Positions 24,533-26,598 of a stretch of 26,598 bases of DNA are shown here, piece by piece. A program made the translations under genes and the position numbers. Source of the DNA: a virus; the IMG/VR virus record IMGVR_UViG_3300032298_000645, positions 1 through 26,598 of that record, one strand, 5' to 3'. The notes under the pieces were generated by a model. The model was not told the DNA's origin and made no database searches. It saw nothing but the letters and a program-made list of their open reading frames with translations. The first letter of the stretch is position 1; each line of letters starts with the position of its first letter.

Positions 24533-25118
24533 CGATTTTCTCCTTTAATATGGCTTTGAATTTCTCTCGGTCATATTTTAGAAAAGGCTTGTATCGTCTG
24601 AGTTTCAAAGCAATTTTTGACCAAATTACATCATTGGTACCCAGGTATTTATCAAACTTATCAAAGAAAGGAATGTAATCATTCAATATCACCATTGTTT
24701 CAGGTGAGATTGACTTTCTAAGATATAGTCCTGCAATATATGGATACTCACCTTCTACAATCTCAAATGGCTTATTTAAGCCGTGACTAAACGCTTTATC
24801 TAGATTTTGGGTATATATATAAGACAGCGATTGCCGTCTCGCCTTATATTTAGTAAAATTGTCTATTGCATCATCTTCCAAAAGTTCTGTAATATAGTTA
24901 CGATCTTCTAGACGATTGGCTATAAAAAAGTCTGCCAAATCTCTCTCATTATAATCTTTGGCAACCTTTTCAAAGAACCAACGGTCAGACCTTTTCTCAT
25001 ATGTTCTCTTAAATGCATTGACCTTATGATACTTGAACATATCAAATGTAGGTGAACGAAAGTGTGTCCTCACCGTAACAAAGACAACATATGCACCATA
25101 ACCTGTGAAGTGAGACAT
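24513..25118 (-). CDS. gp59: DNA helicase loader gp59
   Basis: At 201 aa it is close to T4 gp59 (217 aa). The clearest shared stretch is KVNAFKRTYEKRSDRWFFEK followed by DLADFFIANRL, against T4 AAYQKRRDKYFFQK and ALIFISNL. A second shared part is near residues 135-175, SISPETMVILNDYIPFFDK and IWSKIALKLRRYKPFL, as in T4 FETFILLDSF...NYSIKLKAYRKIL. gp59 loads the gp41 helicase onto gp32-coated ssDNA at forks. The order 33, (240 aa), 59, 32 keeps the T4 order. Its start shares TAATG with the preceding stop. The identification is secure. Confidence 0.93.
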   Translation of the reverse strand: MSHFTGYGAYVVFVTVRTHFRSPTFDMFKYHKVNAFKRTYEKRSDRWFFEKVAKDYNERDLADFFIANRLEDRNYITELLEDDAIDNFTKYKARRQSLSYIYTQNLDKAFSHGLNKPFEIVEGEYPYIAGLYLRKSISPETMVILNDYIPFFDKFDKYLGTNDVIWSKIALKLRRYKPFLKYDREKFKAILKEKIDEVTNG

Positions 25119-25840
25119 TATACAATTCTGTAAATTTTATTTGAATATCCGTATTCTAGGTTAGAATATACTTCCTTATCATAAATTTGGGTAGGATCTT
25201 CCAACTGTTCAATTCTATCATAATCAATAATTTTTAGCAAGTGAATAAATGTATTGGAAGAAAAATATACTTCCATTCCTTTAGAATGTGCATCCATTAG
25301 GAAGTTCCAATTTCTATTAGCTTCACTTTCAACTCTAAATATATTTGAGGCAATAATCACATTACATTCTGGTAAATTTACATATGTCCCAAAAGCATAA
25401 GGAGAACATTCGTTTCCTATGACGGCCAATATTGCACCAGTATGTGTAAGAGGAGGTATGCACCCACCAGCCAAATCTAAACCACATTGTTTGATTTGAA
25501 TATTCAATACTCCATAATCCATGGAAAAAGTCTGTATTTTCTTTTTGTTAAAGTGAATATAATTCCTTCTAACAAAATTGGCAAGATTGAATCCATGCAT
25601 AAACTTAGTTGCTGGAGTATCAAAAGAAAATAGGCCAGAATATTCATCAACAAAGTAACCACTCTTTAGTAATGGTACTATAGAGTGATAGTCCTTGATT
25701 AAGATATTATAATAATAATCTAATATCTCCTTGCTAAAATTTTCATTATTAAAGAAACGATTAAATTTGTCCTTCCAATTATCTGAGGATGGAACATTTT
25801 CGTTTAGCAATATTTCAAAAGGTGATAGATTATATTTCAT
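25118..25840 (-). CDS. Unknown 240-aa protein between gp33 and gp59
   Basis: I do not recognise this protein. It is soluble in character, with an N-terminal helical half (residues 1-110, rich in Asn, Tyr, Phe and Lys) and a C-terminal half with a Gly/Cys/Pro patch, CGLDLAGGCIPPLTHTGAIL (about 118-137), then NLPECNVIIASNIFRVESEA. It starts 1 nt after the gp33 stop and its own stop shares TAATG with gp59, so it is translated as part of this replication and late-transcription unit. In T4, genes 33 and 59 are neighbours, so this is an insertion relative to T4. No catalytic motif can be named with confidence. Confidence 0.8.
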   Translation of the reverse strand: MKYNLSPFEILLNENVPSSDNWKDKFNRFFNNENFSKEILDYYYNILIKDYHSIVPLLKSGYFVDEYSGLFSFDTPATKFMHGFNLANFVRRNYIHFNKKKIQTFSMDYGVLNIQIKQCGLDLAGGCIPPLTHTGAILAVIGNECSPYAFGTYVNLPECNVIIASNIFRVESEANRNWNFLMDAHSKGMEVYFSSNTFIHLLKIIDYDRIEQLEDPTQIYDKEVYSNLEYGYSNKIYRIV

Positions 25841-25841
25841 T

Positions 25842-26066
25842 TTAGATAGGGAGTTGAGATGTGTTATTACGTTTTAGAAAATGTAGGTCTTCGGCCTCTA
25901 ACTGTATTTTAGATTTGAGAACACCAGATACCAGTTTACCTGCCATTTCAATTTCGAAACCGGTTTCTTCACAGTAAAGAACAATTGCTTCAATGTATGG
26001 AATATCTTTCATATAGACCATTTCCTCAATAGCCATTGAAAATCGATTTATATCTTCAGGTGTCAT
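25842..26066 (-). CDS. gp33: Late transcription co-activator gp33
   Basis: The 74-aa protein matches the core of T4 gp33 (112 aa): IEEMVYMKDIPYIEAIVLYC followed by EETGFEIEMAGKLVSGVLKS and KIQLEAEDLHFLKR. The T4 stretch is IIEKMVEEFGMSYLEATTAF...FIPSGIIEKIQSEAIDENLLR. gp33 bridges host RNA polymerase, the phage sliding clamp and the gp55 sigma factor at late promoters. This copy is short at both ends. The T4 C-terminal clamp-binding LDFLL is not visible; the protein ends NNTSQLPI. Its start overlaps the upstream stop (ATGA). The identification is good, from pattern plus position next to gp59. Confidence 0.87.
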   Translation of the reverse strand: MTPEDINRFSMAIEEMVYMKDIPYIEAIVLYCEETGFEIEMAGKLVSGVLKSKIQLEAEDLHFLKRNNTSQLPI

Positions 26067-26299
26067 TGTGATTTTGACCCCGATACAAAGTAATTTAATT
26101 GTTCTGCTACCTGTAGGATTTTATTAGCATCGATGATTTCTAGTTCTGGGAAATCTGGTGGAGATTGATTATTTGCCAAGGCTAGTTCTCTCTGACTATG
26201 CCAGTTGTTCTCTAATCTGGTTCTTTGTGATATTGTTCTATCACATTCAATTGATTGTGCAAGTTTCAATAGCTCAAGTCTAACTTCGAATGGTGTCAT
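26063..26299 (-). CDS. Conserved small protein upstream of gp33
   Basis: The 78-aa protein begins MTPFEVRLELLKLAQSIECD, an opening I recall from small conserved proteins of T4-like phages beside gene 33. It ends QVAEQLNYFVSGSKSQ and has a Pro-rich middle (SPPDFPELE). It is likely an N-terminal helix plus a C-terminal helix. In T4 the slot upstream of gene 33 is dsbA (a dsDNA-binding protein), but I see no sequence reason to equate them. A good AGGAG ribosome site precedes the ATG, and the gene overlaps gp33 by 4 nt, so the two are probably co-translated. Confidence 0.75.
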   Translation of the reverse strand: MTPFEVRLELLKLAQSIECDRTISQRTRLENNWHSQRELALANNQSPPDFPELEIIDANKILQVAEQLNYFVSGSKSQ

Positions 26300-26316
26300 T
26301 TTGTTTCTCCTGTGTG

Positions 26317-26598
26317 TTATAGATGTAATTCGCCAGGTAATCCAACGTCGAATGATCCTTTTATGAAAATATCAAACGCTAAACAATATCTGATAATATT
26401 GGAGGTATTCTGATCAGTAGAATGCCCTAAAAATGACGGGAAAAATATTAGCATATTGTTTTTAGGTTGGATAAAAAACCTTTCGCAATTATATATGTTC
26501 CAATTTTTTATATTCCATCCGAAAAACTTTTTCAAAGGATCGTCATGTGATTGAGGTCTATGTAAGTTGATCCTGCTACTATCGTCTGATACATTTAA
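26317..26598 (-). CDS. 2OG-Fe(II) oxygenase-like protein, C-terminal end only
   Basis: An open frame enters from the right edge and ends at TAA 26317 (93 codons seen). No start codon is needed inside the window. The segment PKNNMLIFFPSFLGHSTDQN followed by NIIRYCLAFDIFIKG matches the end of phage 2OG-Fe(II) oxygenases, where a Pro-Ser-x-L-x-H block supplies the last iron-binding His and the Arg a few residues on binds 2-oxoglutarate. The earlier HxD half is outside the window. Such genes are frequent in marine T4-like phages; substrates are mostly unknown. The call rests on the C-terminal motif only. Confidence 0.65.
   Translation of the reverse strand, partial: LNVSDDSSRINLHRPQSHDDPLKKFFGWNIKNWNIYNCERFFIQPKNNMLIFFPSFLGHSTDQNTSNIIRYCLAFDIFIKGSFDVGLPGELHL

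Noticed and set aside
26317-26535. 72-aa gene starting at TTG 26535
   Set aside because: The frame is open all the way to the right edge and matches the C-terminal part of a larger oxygenase-like protein, so it is better described as a partial gene.
1-26598. tRNA genes, CRISPR arrays, insertion sequences, integrase or attachment sites, restriction or defence systems
   Set aside because: I looked for these and saw none. The gene content is fully explained by T4-like structural and replication modules plus a few unknown small genes.

Overview
This window is part of the genome of a T4-like contractile-tailed phage (myovirus), AT-rich by eye, carrying most of the baseplate genes plus the gene 59/33/32 replication and late-transcription cluster. 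The gp4, gp53, gp6, gp8, gp25, gp32, gp33 and gp59 homologues are recognisable from residue patterns recalled from T4. Several features point to the marine branch of T4-like phages (cyanophage or pelagiphage type) rather than the enterobacterial branch: a DUF4815-type structural protein in place of gp9-gp12, gp53 and gp8 with added beta modules, a gp32 without a zinc-binding site, and a 2OG-Fe(II) oxygenase-like gene near gene 33. The host cannot be determined from this sequence. I see no tRNA, rRNA, CRISPR array, insertion sequence or integrase.

Layout. (1) Positions 1-17245, minus strand, read right to left: gp4 head-completion nuclease, a conserved 169-aa protein, gp53, a gp27-like hub, a gp5-like N-terminal hub protein, a gp5-like beta-helical spike, gp25, gp6, a gp7-position wedge protein, gp8, a 1154-aa DUF4815 protein, and a fibre-like protein with a long Pro-Thr linker that runs off the left edge. 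Spacing is tight, with many TAATG or ATGA overlaps. (2) Positions 17289-22989, plus strand, divergent from gp4 across 43 bp: gp48-like tube cap, gp54-like tube initiator, gp26-like protein, a 75-aa helical protein, and a 1078-aa protein with two predicted cell-wall hydrolase domains. (3) Positions 23039-26598, minus strand, convergent with block 2: partial 2OG-Fe(II) oxygenase, 78-aa protein, gp33, an unknown 240-aa protein, gp59, two proteins of 55-56 aa, a UUCG terminator, then a near-perfect sigma70 promoter driving gp32 and a second terminator.

How the genes work together: block 1 builds the baseplate wedges and hub/spike and finishes the head. Block 2 caps and initiates the tail tube and supplies the enzyme likely to open the cell wall. 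Block 3 supplies the ssDNA-binding protein, the helicase loader and the late-transcription co-activator; gp33 would act with a sigma55-like factor at late promoters such as the CTAAATA motifs seen here.

The observations most worth checking are: (a) a run of nine T at the end of the gp26-like gene, placed so that a -1 slip fuses it in frame to the 75-aa gene, as in tail-assembly chaperones of other phages; (b) a gp5 function split over two genes with no visible lysozyme domain, while two hydrolase domains sit in the 1078-aa protein; (c) a perfect 114-bp-period in-frame duplication in the Pro-Thr linker; (d) a 7-bp inverted repeat filling the spacer of the gp32 promoter; (e) beta modules shared between several baseplate genes.
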